Assembly (NCBI GenBank): GCA_963795835.1
Contig: CAWCJC010000012.1
Span: 1 to 64,000, forward strand
DNA length: 64,000 nt
Direction: 5' to 3'
From: JALYXI01 sp963795835
Lineage (GTDB): Bacteria > Acidobacteriota > Terriglobia > Bryobacterales > Bryobacteraceae
A model generated the notes under the pieces. That model was given only the letters and a program-made list of their open reading frames with translations. It had not been told where the DNA came from and searched no databases. A program made the position numbers and the translations under genes. Shown here in pieces: positions 55,211 to 63,181 of this stretch (position 1 is its first letter; each line of letters begins with the position of its first letter).

Positions 55211-55922
55211 GGGAAGTGAGAACCTCCTCGAGCAGAACATCCACCCGGCGGCGGACCTTGCCATCCGGGGTAAAGTGGAGCCCGCACTCCTTCTCCGCGT
55301 CCGTTTCCCACCACCAGCGGCCCGCGCGTTCGTCTTCCCCTGGTTCGGTTGCGCGGGTGCACGGAGCGCACCCAATGCTGGTGTAACGCTCCGCATAAAG
55401 AGGGTGTTCGGGCACGCCGTGCAGCTGTGTGTAGCGAGCAACATCGGCTGCGGTCCAATTCACAAGCGGCGAGATCTTGACCGGGGTGGCCCGAGAATCC
55501 ACCGGCTCCAAGTTGGCGCGCGTTTCGCCCTGGTCGCGCCGCAGCCCGACCAGCGTGGCGTCGTACGCAGCCAGAGCTCGCGCCAGAGGGCGGACTTTTC
55601 GAATCTGGCAACAGAGGAGCCGTGAACCTACGTCACGGCGGAACAGATTGGGCCCGTGCGCGGTGGTCATGCGCTCCAACTCGGAGTGCTCAGGCGCGAT
55701 GGTCTGGATGCTGATCCCGTAATGCTCCCGAACGATTTCCATCATTCGGTACGTCTCTTCGGGAAGGCGGCCTGTATCAAGGGTGAGCACGGGAATCCCC
55801 GGCGCTAGGCGCTGCGCAAGGTCGAGGATCACCATACCTTCCCGCTGGAAGGAGGTAACCAGGGCCAGTTTGCCCCTGAACTTTTCAGCGGCCCAACGAA
55901 TGAGTTCTTCGGCGTCTTGCAA
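55203..55922 (-). CDS. cysH: APS reductase (CysH, iron-sulfur type)
   Basis: About 239 residues. Sulfonucleotide reductase with SFQREGMVILDLA (phosphate-binding), LTLDTGRLPEETY, and the four cysteines of the [4Fe-4S] site: CCQIRKVRPLARAL (Cys pair) and SIGCAPCTRATEPGEDERAGRW (CxxC), which mark the APS-specific class that yields sulfite and AMP. The catalytic C-terminal cysteine is in ECGLH. The start is taken as TTG 55920-55922, one base after the stop of the upstream secreted-protein gene (55924), so all four are probably one transcript; an upstream ATG frame overlaps that gene. Confidence 0.9.
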   Translation of the reverse strand: MQDAEELIRWAAEKFRGKLALVTSFQREGMVILDLAQRLAPGIPVLTLDTGRLPEETYRMMEIVREHYGISIQTIAPEHSELERMTTAHGPNLFRRDVGSRLLCCQIRKVRPLARALAAYDATLVGLRRDQGETRANLEPVDSRATPVKISPLVNWTAADVARYTQLHGVPEHPLYAERYTSIGCAPCTRATEPGEDERAGRWWWETDAEKECGLHFTPDGKVRRRVDVLLEEVLTSRV

Positions 55923-55923
55923 G

Positions 55924-56514
55924 TTAGGCTTCGGCTTTGCCGACCAGGATAATGGCCACCGGCAAGTCGCCAACCTTCGTATTCAGGGTCCAATCGTGAT
56001 CGCCTTCCTTCGTGAAACCGGTTTTGCCGCTGCCGGGAGCGACACTCAGGATGGCCGGATGGGAAGTGCCGGAGACCTTCGTACTGGCCGCAACAACTTC
56101 ATCCAGGCTCATTTTTTCTCCGGAAGACGCTACGGGAACCATCGCCACAAAATCGCGTTGCGGAGCTGCACCCAGATGAGCGCCATTGACCGGCATCAGA
56201 ACGTAGCGAAGCAAATATGTGCCTGCGGGAATCGTTTGCCCACGGCGGTCTGCTGCCTTCGCGGGGAACTGAATTGCTCCAAGGATGGCGCCGACGGGAA
56301 CGGTGGGGAGCGTTACGTCCGATTCGGTGGAGGTGCCGCCCTTGGGCGTATCCTTTGCGAACCAGACTTCACAGAAAACTTGGCCCTGTGGATTTAAAAC
56401 CTTTACTCCCGGGCCTTGCAGCACAGGGTTGGGAGCAGCATCACCCGCGGCATCGATTTTGTACTGAGCGAAGAGGGGTAGGGAAAAAGCAAGCAAAAAG
56501 AGAGCACGCATCAT
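55924..56514 (-). CDS. Secreted protein of unknown function
   Basis: A 196-residue exported protein with signal peptide MMRALFLLAFSLPLFAQ. The rest is beta-rich, with PTVPVGAILGAIQFP, IPAGTYLLRYVLMPVNGAHLG and GDHDWTLNTKVGDLPVAIILV. The pattern resembles DUF2911-like domains common in Acidobacteriota and Bacteroidota, but I cannot assign it firmly. TACACT lies seven bases before the first of two consecutive ATG codons. It is the first gene of the operon leading into cysH, separated from it by one base, which is odd for an extracytoplasmic protein next to sulfur genes. Confidence 0.75.
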   Translation of the reverse strand: MMRALFLLAFSLPLFAQYKIDAAGDAAPNPVLQGPGVKVLNPQGQVFCEVWFAKDTPKGGTSTESDVTLPTVPVGAILGAIQFPAKAADRRGQTIPAGTYLLRYVLMPVNGAHLGAAPQRDFVAMVPVASSGEKMSLDEVVAASTKVSGTSHPAILSVAPGSGKTGFTKEGDHDWTLNTKVGDLPVAIILVGKAEA

Positions 56515-56521
56515 CTCTTTG

Positions 56522-56527
56522 AGTGTA
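56522..56527 (-). promoter_or_regulatory. -10-like TACACT before the secreted-protein/cysH operon
   Basis: TACACT on the minus strand ends seven bases before the ATG at 56514. It overlaps the first copy of the 13-base repeat at 56523-56555, so a factor binding that repeat could control the promoter. Confidence 0.4.
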
Positions 56528-56555
56528 CAGCCAGGTCTTTAGGTGTACAGCCAGG
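56523..56555. repeat. Two direct 13-base repeats, 20 bases apart
   Basis: GTGTACAGCCAGG occurs at 56523-56535 and again at 56543-56555. Each contains the palindrome TGTACA. The 20-base period places both on the same face of the helix, and the pair sits over the promoter of the secreted-protein/cysH operon. It could be an operator; no regulator gene is adjacent. Confidence 0.4.
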
Positions 56556-56573
56556 GGAAATAAATCTAGATTT

Positions 56574-56649
<76 letters not shown>

Positions 56650-56667
56650 AGCCGGAACAAGTTCTCT

Positions 56668-56696
56668 ATTCTCACCCATCGGCAGAATGATGTCAA
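56668..56696 (-). promoter_or_regulatory. Sigma70-type promoter for tRNA-Gly
   Basis: On the minus strand TTGACA (plus 56691-56696) is followed after 17 bases by GAGAAT (plus 56668-56673), about 19 bases before the tRNA. The best -35/-10 pair I can see in the window. Confidence 0.6.
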
Positions 56697-56914
56697 ACGG
56701 ATTGCACCAGCAGTGGTGAAACTCGTGTAAGTCTATAAAAACAATGCAGTTAAAATTCTGCTCCGCTCCGGCTATTCGTGTTATTCTACATCTGCTGTAA
56801 GCTTCCGTAGCCTCACCTCTCCCCCTTAGGAGTCTGAGCCGAAACCCCCGAGGTTTTCCATTTTGGAAGGCCCGAGGCGAAGCTATGCTTTTTTATTTGG
56901 ATGAGTGAAACGCG
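56697..56914. other. dnaA upstream region
   Basis: About 220 bases between the tRNA promoter and dnaA. It holds AT-rich segments (GTCTATAAAAACAATGC near 56732), a -10-like TATTCT (56782-56787) that could serve dnaA, a pyrimidine tract (CTCTCCCCCTT near 56818), and a T6 run near 56885. I see no full DnaA box (TTATCCACA) on either strand. Confidence 0.5.
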
Positions 56915-58216
56915 ATGAATCCGTGGGAATTAGTGAAGCAAAAGCTGGAGAAGTCGATTAGTCAGGAGAGCTTCCAGAACTGGTTCGGACGCACTCGGTT
57001 CCATTCGATCGGCGACGCTCTTTTGCGCGTTACCGTGCCCGATGCCCAGACAAAACTCTGGCTGGAAAGTGAATACCCAGATCAGATTTTGGGAGTTGTT
57101 CGGGAGTTGGGGATTCCAGCCAGAGCGGTGGAATACGAGTTTGGAGCGGCGGCCGGACATGCAGTCGTCGAGGCGAATGGATTCTCCGAAGCAGACTCCT
57201 CCTCCGGTACCCTAAGTTCGCGATTCACGTTCGATAACTATGTGGTGGGGGCAAGTAATCAGTTCGCCCATGCTGCCGCCCGCGCCGTCGCGACCGCGCC
57301 TTCCCGAACCTATAATCCGCTGTTCATCTACGGCGGTACCGGGATGGGTAAGACCCACCTGATTCAGGCCATCGGCCGCGCGCTGGTTTGTGAAAGTAAG
57401 CTTCGCGTGGTGTACACCACAAGTGAGCGGTTTACCAACGAGGTGGTGACCGGGATACGGACCGACCGAATGGCCCAAATGCGGCAACGTTACCGTTCCG
57501 CCGACGTATTGCTGATTGACGACGTACAACTTTTAGGCAACAAAGAGCGAACACAGGAAGAGTTCTTCCACACCTTCAACGAACTGCACGATAACCAGAA
57601 GCAGATCGTGATCTCCAGCGACGCTCCGCCGAAAGAGATTCCTGGGTTGGTGGATCGCGTCCGGTCCCGTTTCGAATGGGGCTTGATCGCCGATATTCAA
57701 CCGCCTGATCTCGAGACGAAGATTGCAATTTTGGAAAAAAAGGCCGAAGAGATGGGCGTAGTCATCCCGGAAGACGTAAGCACCTACATCGCAACACGCG
57801 CTAAGAGCAGCGTCCGCGAGTTGGAAGGGGCCCTGATTAAACTGGTGGCGGTAAATTCATTGACCGGCGCCCCCATCACCCTCCCCATGGCGCAACAGAC
57901 GCTCAAGAATCAGCTTCATCAGGCGGACCGGCGCCTGACCATCGATGGCATTCAGAAAGCCGTGGCGGAGAAGTTTGGCATGAAGCAATCAGCCTTGAAA
58001 GAAAAGAGCAACGCCAAGCCGATTGTGTATCCGCGCCAGATTGCCATGTTTCTAGCCAAGGAATTGACCACGGCTTCATACCCCGAGATTGGACGGGCGT
58101 TCGGAAACAAGCACCATACCACCGTCTTGCATTCGGTAGAGAAAATTAAGGCTTTGCGGGGTAATGATGCAGACCTCAACAGGATTTTGCACAGCTTAAC
58201 GGATGCCCTTTCATGA
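56915..58216 (+). CDS. dnaA: Chromosomal replication initiator DnaA
   Basis: A 433-residue initiator that binds and melts the origin. Domain I (about 1-75), a short linker, then the AAA+ core: Walker A GGTGMGKTHL (140-149), VLLIDDVQLLGNKERTQEEFF (Walker B region), SSDAPPKEIPGL, VRSRFEWGL (sensor/arginine), KSSVRELEGAL. Domain IV ends with YPEIGRAFGNKHHTTVLHSV, the DnaA-box-reading helix-turn-helix. ATG 56915 has no strong Shine-Dalgarno. Followed by dnaN and gyrB, the conserved origin order; recF is absent between dnaN and gyrB. Confidence 0.95.
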   Translation: MNPWELVKQKLEKSISQESFQNWFGRTRFHSIGDALLRVTVPDAQTKLWLESEYPDQILGVVRELGIPARAVEYEFGAAAGHAVVEANGFSEADSSSGTLSSRFTFDNYVVGASNQFAHAAARAVATAPSRTYNPLFIYGGTGMGKTHLIQAIGRALVCESKLRVVYTTSERFTNEVVTGIRTDRMAQMRQRYRSADVLLIDDVQLLGNKERTQEEFFHTFNELHDNQKQIVISSDAPPKEIPGLVDRVRSRFEWGLIADIQPPDLETKIAILEKKAEEMGVVIPEDVSTYIATRAKSSVRELEGALIKLVAVNSLTGAPITLPMAQQTLKNQLHQADRRLTIDGIQKAVAEKFGMKQSALKEKSNAKPIVYPRQIAMFLAKELTTASYPEIGRAFGNKHHTTVLHSVEKIKALRGNDADLNRILHSLTDALS

Positions 58217-58449
58217 GTTTGCAACTTTTCTTCACAGCAAGCCGGGCTTCAGCCGGTGCGGCTCTGTGTATATCGGGTGACACACCCTGGTTCCAGTTGG
58301 GTTTTGCGGCGTTTTGCGCAGGGCAGAATAGCTTAAACATACTGAATTTTGTATAATTTAGAGAGAGATCCACAGATTAACAGGACCCACTAATACGGGT
58401 TATTTTCTTTAGATTTCTTTAACGAATAGAAGAGTAGGGAGCGCCATCC
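58217..58449. other. dnaA-dnaN intergenic region with promoter
   Basis: 233 bases. It contains GGGTGACACACCC (a short hairpin near 58277), an AT-rich stretch with consensus -10 TATAAT at 58352-58357, and a sequence ATCCACAG just after it that matches part of a DnaA box only. The -10 most likely drives dnaN, with the ribosome site GGGAG near 58437. This or the region before dnaA would be the place to look for an origin. Confidence 0.5.
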
Positions 58450-59556
58450 ATGGAATTCACCGTCAGCAAAGCAGATCTCGTTCGTGAGCTTGGCCTCTCT
58501 CAAGGCGTTGTGGAGAAGAAGACCACGATCCCGATCCTGTCGAATATTCTGTTGGAAGCAGCAGACGGCCGGGTGACGCTTACCGCGACGGATTTGGAGT
58601 TGGGAATTCGTTGTTCCTGCCCGGCTAGGGTGAAAACTCCTGGTGCGGGAACCGTTCCCGCGCGCAAGCTGCTCGATTACGTCCGGTTGCTCCCTGAAGG
58701 TGACCTGACCATCAAGTTTTTGGAAAATCATTGGGCGAACCTGACCAGCGGCCGGTCCAAGACAAAAATTGCGGGCATGTCTCGCGACAGTTTCCCGGAA
58801 TTGCCCACCATGCCTGCGCCTGTGGCAGAGATACCGGTGAAGCAGTTGGCTTCCATGATCAGCCGTACCGTGTTTGCCATCAGCATGGAAGAAAGCCGCT
58901 TCACTCTGAATGGCGCTTTGCTGCTGCTCAAGGACGAAACCGTGACTATGGTGGCGACGGATGGGCATCGGCTAGCTTTTGTGCAGACTCCTTCCGATAT
59001 CACGCAGAACTTCCGTGCATTGATCCCGCGCAAAGCAATGGGCGAGATTGTTCGTCTGGCGGATGAAGGCGCCGCCGATGCCAAGGTGGTGGTATCGGGT
59101 GACGATAACCACTTGTTCTTCCAGTTCGGCGGACGTCTCCTGATCACTCGCAAACTGACAGGAAATTTTCCCGATTACGAACGCGTGCTGCCGAAGGAAA
59201 ACTCCCATCTGGCCAAGCTTTCGAAAAGTGAAGCTCGCGGCGCGATTGAACGGGTGGCGCAGTTTGCCGATGAACGCAGCCGCGCGATTCGCGTTCAGTT
59301 TTCCGAAGGCGAAGTGAAGGTGTTCGCTTCATCAGTCGAAATGGGCGAAAGCGAAGAGAGCGTTCCAGCTGAATATGCCGGCCCCGAACTGGAAATCGGC
59401 TTCAACGCCCAATATCTTCTCGATTTTTTTAAAGCCATTCCGCAGGATCAACTGGTCTTCGCCTTGAAAGACCAGAAGAGCGCGGGTGAATTGCAACCAG
59501 TAGGCGAAGCGGCGAAAGATCAGTACCGCTACGTCGTAATGCCGATGAGAATCTGA
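58450..59556 (+). CDS. dnaN: DNA polymerase III beta clamp
   Basis: A 368-residue sliding clamp: MEFTVSKADLVRELGLSQGV start, three repeated clamp domains with LEAADGRVTLTATDLELGIR, MISRTVFAISMEESRFTLNG (domain II start), MVATDGHRLAF and ITRKLTGNFPDYERVLP. The C-terminus YRYVVMPMRI is typical. It tethers the polymerase to DNA. A GGAG site lies about nine bases before ATG 58450. Six bases separate it from gyrB. Confidence 0.96.
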   Translation: MEFTVSKADLVRELGLSQGVVEKKTTIPILSNILLEAADGRVTLTATDLELGIRCSCPARVKTPGAGTVPARKLLDYVRLLPEGDLTIKFLENHWANLTSGRSKTKIAGMSRDSFPELPTMPAPVAEIPVKQLASMISRTVFAISMEESRFTLNGALLLLKDETVTMVATDGHRLAFVQTPSDITQNFRALIPRKAMGEIVRLADEGAADAKVVVSGDDNHLFFQFGGRLLITRKLTGNFPDYERVLPKENSHLAKLSKSEARGAIERVAQFADERSRAIRVQFSEGEVKVFASSVEMGESEESVPAEYAGPELEIGFNAQYLLDFFKAIPQDQLVFALKDQKSAGELQPVGEAAKDQYRYVVMPMRI

Positions 59557-59562
59557 AAACTT

Positions 59563-61990
59563 ATGCTGAATCAAGAAACTGCGAACCCGATCGAAGAATA
59601 CGGCGCCAGTAGTATTCGCGTGCTGGAAGGCTTGGAGGCGGTGCGTCTCCGGCCCGCCATGTACATCGGCTCCACGGGCGAAATGGGGCTCCATCATCTG
59701 GTTTACGAAGTGGTCGACAACTCGGTAGACGAAGCTCTGGCGGGCCATGCGAGCGCTGTTTCTGTCACGATTCACATCGATAATTCCGTCACCGTAATCG
59801 ACGATGGGCGCGGCATTCCTGTAGATATCCATCCCACCGAAGGTGTGTCCGCGGCGCAAGTCGTGCTGACGAAATTGCATGCCGGCGGTAAGTTCGATTC
59901 CAACAGCTACAAAGTATCGGGCGGTCTGCACGGCGTGGGCGTGAGTTGCGTGAACGCGTTAAGCGATCAGTTTGATATCGAAATCTGGCGTCAGGGTTAC
60001 ACCTGGACCCAGGAGTACTCACAAGGGGTTCCGAAAGCTCCTCTGAAGCAGGCCGGCAAGGCCGGTAAGCGGACGGGCACGAAAGTCACGTTCCATCCCG
60101 ATCCGAAGATCATGGATGCTTTGAAGTTCAACTTCGACACGTTGGCGCAACGCCTGCGCGAACTGGCGTTCCTGAACAAAGGCTTGAAAATCACGCTTAC
60201 CGATGAGCGTGAGGATCCCGTAAAGGAGAAGGAATTCCTCTATCAGGGGGGAATTGCCGAATTCATCAAGCACATCAACACCGGCAAAACGGTGCTGCAT
60301 GAGAAGCCGATTCACTTTGAGGCAACCGCGAAAGGGCCAAGCGGCGACATCACCATGGAAGTGGCGATGCAGTACAACGATGCCTATTCGGAAACCGTCT
60401 TCAGCTTCGCGAACAACATCAACACCGTGGATGGCGGCACGCACCTTTCGGGCTTCCGCAGCGCGTTGACGCGGACCATCAATGCCTTCGGCCAATCGGG
60501 CGGACTATTCAAAGACAAGGAAACACTCACCGGCGATGACGTTCGCGAAGGCCTCACAGCCGTAATCAGCGTCAAAGTGCCGCAGCCGCAGTTTGAAGGA
60601 CAGACCAAAGGCAAGCTGAACAGCGACATTCAGGGCATCATGACGCAGTTCGTCAACGACCGCCTGGGCGAGTTCTTCGAAAAGAATCCGGCGGTAATGC
60701 GGAAGATCGTGAGCAAGGCGATCGACGCATTGCGCGCCCGTGAAGCTGCCCGTAAAGCCCGCGATCTGACTCGCAGGAAAGGCGCGCTCGATTCGGGCGG
60801 GCTGCCCGGCAAACTCGCTGATTGCCAGGAGCGGGATCCAGCAAAATGCGAGATCTTTCTCGTGGAAGGCGAATCGGCAGGCGGAACCGCCAAGCAGGGC
60901 CGGGATCGCCGCTTTCAGGCAATTCTGCCGCTGAAAGGCAAGATTCTCAACGTCGAGAAAGCCCGGTACGACAAGATGCTGGGGCACGAGGAAATTCGCA
61001 CGCTGATTACCGCGCTCGGTACCGGCATCGGCAAAGAGGATTTCAGCTTAGTAAAGCTGCGCTATCACAAGATCATCATCATGACCGACGCAGACGTGGA
61101 CGGAAGCCATATCCGTACGCTGCTGTTGACGTTCTTCTTCCGGCACATGAACGACCTGATCACGCACGACAACATCTTTATCGCCCAGCCGCCGCTCTAC
61201 AAGATCAAAGAAGGGCAAGAACGAGAAGTACATCAAAGACGAGAAGGAATTCACGCGCGAGATCATGCGGCGCGCCACGGAAAACCTGACGCTCGAGATC
61301 GGTCAGGGTGAGCAGCTGGTAAAGATCGAGGGCGGCGAGCTGCGCAACTATCTTCTCGCGCTGGACGATCTGGAACAGATCGCTCTCAAAGTGGAGCGGC
61401 GTCTGCGGGACGGCCGGGTGGTCGAAATCCTGGCAAACACGGCGCTCAAAATCGACAAGAAAGACGACTTCGCGGAAAAAGCCAATCTGGAAGAGGTGTT
61501 CGAGCAATTGAAGAACGCCGGCGTTCCTCCTGAACTGCACTTTGACGAAGGCCATTCCGCCTGGCGCGTCATCTTCCATGATTCCACCAACGCCGAACGC
61601 GCGATCGATCTGGAGCTTGCCGCGCAACCGGAGTTCAAGAAGCTGCGCTCGCTCGCCAAGCAGGTTTCGAAGTACAACACTCCGCCCTATATGGTCATTA
61701 AGGGCGACCGGCGCGACAAGCAGGGGAACTGGCGCGATCTTCTGAACTATCTGAAGACCGAAGGCAAGCGCGAGATCACCGTCCAGCGATACAAAGGACT
61801 GGGTGAGATGAACGCCGAGCAATTGGCCGAAACTACGATGAATCCGGAGAAGCGCACTCTCCTGAGGGTCCGGCTCGAAGATCTGGTCGAAAGCGATGCC
61901 ATCTTCACCACCCTGATGGGAGAGGATGTCGAAAGCCGGCGCAAGTTCATTGAAGACAACGCACTCGAAGTGAAAAACCTGGACGTTTAG
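59563..61990 (+). CDS. gyrB: DNA gyrase subunit B, split by one extra base
   Basis: About 808 residues once repaired. ATPase domain: RPAMYIGSTGEMGLHHL, EVVDNSVDEALAG, VIDDGRGIPV, GGLHGVGVSCVNAL. TOPRIM: FLVEGESAGGTAKQG and MTDADVDGSHIRTL. After this the frame breaks at GGG (61213-61215); removing one G restores KIKEGKNEKYIKDEKEF and joins the second frame, which carries an E. coli-like insert and ends with YKGLGEMNAEQLAETTM. Gyrase supercoils DNA and is essential, and no second gyrB is visible in this window, so the break is very probably a sequence error. Confidence 0.93.
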
Positions 61991-61994
61991 GTCA

Positions 61995-62420
61995 ATGGGC
62001 TGGGTCGGCTGGGCGCTGCTCTCGGCGGTGTTCGCGGGAGCAACCGCGATTCTGGCGAAGATCGGAATCTCAGGCGTCGATTCGAACCTCGCGACCGCAA
62101 TCCGGACTACGGTGATCGTGATCTTCGCCTGGCTGATTGCTTCGGCGACGGGCGCGGGGCAGATCTCTTTGGTGCAAATCTCGGGGCGAAGCTGGTTGTT
62201 TCTGGTGCTCTCCGGGATCGCGACCGGCTGCTCCTGGCTGTGTTACTTCCGCGCGCTTTCGTTGGGCACGGCGTCGAGCGTTGCTCCCGTTGACAAACTC
62301 AGCGTGGTTTTCGTCATCCTCTTCGCGGCGGTGTTCCTCGGAGAGCGGATTACCTGGCTGAAGGGACTGGGCGGTTTGCTAATCGCGGCTGGCGCCCTGG
62401 TTCTTGCCTTTGCGCGCTAG
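61995..62420 (+). CDS. Half-size EamA/DMT-family membrane protein
   Basis: A 141-residue protein with about five membrane helices and one EamA domain: LSAVFAGATAILAKIGISGV, IRTTVIVIFAWLIASATG, FLVLSGIATGCSWLCYFRAL, VAPVDKLSVVFVILFAAVFL, GLGGLLIAAGALVLAFA. Full-length DMT transporters have ten helices, so this would work as a dimer. Substrate unknown. Its start lies four bases after gyrB and its stop overlaps the convergent ABC ATPase. Confidence 0.82.
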   Translation: MGWVGWALLSAVFAGATAILAKIGISGVDSNLATAIRTTVIVIFAWLIASATGAGQISLVQISGRSWLFLVLSGIATGCSWLCYFRALSLGTASSVAPVDKLSVVFVILFAAVFLGERITWLKGLGGLLIAAGALVLAFAR

Positions 62421-63170
62421 TGCGGAACGACTTCGTCTTTCTCCACTTTGCCATCGCGCACGTGAATAATGCGATGAGCGTGCAGCGCGATATCCAGTTC
62501 ATGCGTCACGACGATGATGGTGTTGCCTTCCCGATAGAGCCGTTCGAATAATGCCATGATTTCGACACCCGTCGCGCTATCCAGGTTTCCCGTCGGTTCA
62601 TCGGCGAGAAGGATGGAAGGGTTGTTGACCAGGGCTCGCGCGATCGCAACACGCTGGCGCTGTCCGCCCGAGAGTTCGTTGGGTTTGTGGTCCATGCGCT
62701 GGGCACAGATCCACCTGCATCAGAGCTTTCCGGGCCCGCTCGATGCGCTCCGCGGAAGGAATCCCGCTATAAATCAGGGGCAACTCCACATTGTGCAGCG
62801 AACTTGCACGGGGCAGCAGGTTGAAAGTCTGAAAAACGAACCCAATTTCCTTGTTCCGGATTTGGGCAAGAGCGTCGTCTGACATGGCGCTCACCAGACT
62901 TCCGTTAATGTAATACTCGCCGCGGCTGGGCGTATCGAGGCAGCCGATCAGGTTCATCAGGGTCGATTTTCCTGACCCGGAAGGCCCCATAATCGCAACG
63001 TATTCGCCGCGCTTGATCTCGATATCCACCCCGGAGACGGCGTTGATGGTCTGATCGCCCATCACATAGGTTTTCCAGAGATCGTAGGTACGGATAACAA
63101 TGTTATTGCGCTTGAGTTGTTCGGCGCGGGATTCGGCCGAAGAAGTTTCGGTGACGGTAGCGGTTGCCAT
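62417..63170 (-). CDS. MacB/LolD-type ABC ATPase, split by one extra base
   Basis: About 250 residues after repair. Walker A MGPSGSGKSTLMNLIGCLD, Q-loop FVFQTFNLLPRASSL, signature LSGGQRQRVAIARAL, Walker B SILLADEPTGNLD, switch VVTHELDIA. The membrane domain found in MacB is not fused, as in LolD-type systems. The frame breaks at GGG (62701-62703, plus strand): one base fewer restores ALMQVDLCQRMDHKPNELSG. It is paired with the efflux adaptor immediately upstream (11 bases), so the two belong to one operon whose permease would lie outside the window. Confidence 0.9.
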
Positions 63171-63181
63171 GATTGTCGTCC

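Noticed and set aside
61213..61215. Programmed frameshift in gyrB
   Set aside because: No slippery sequence with downstream structure is evident, and identical GGC-to-GGGC changes break unrelated genes; sequence error is simpler.
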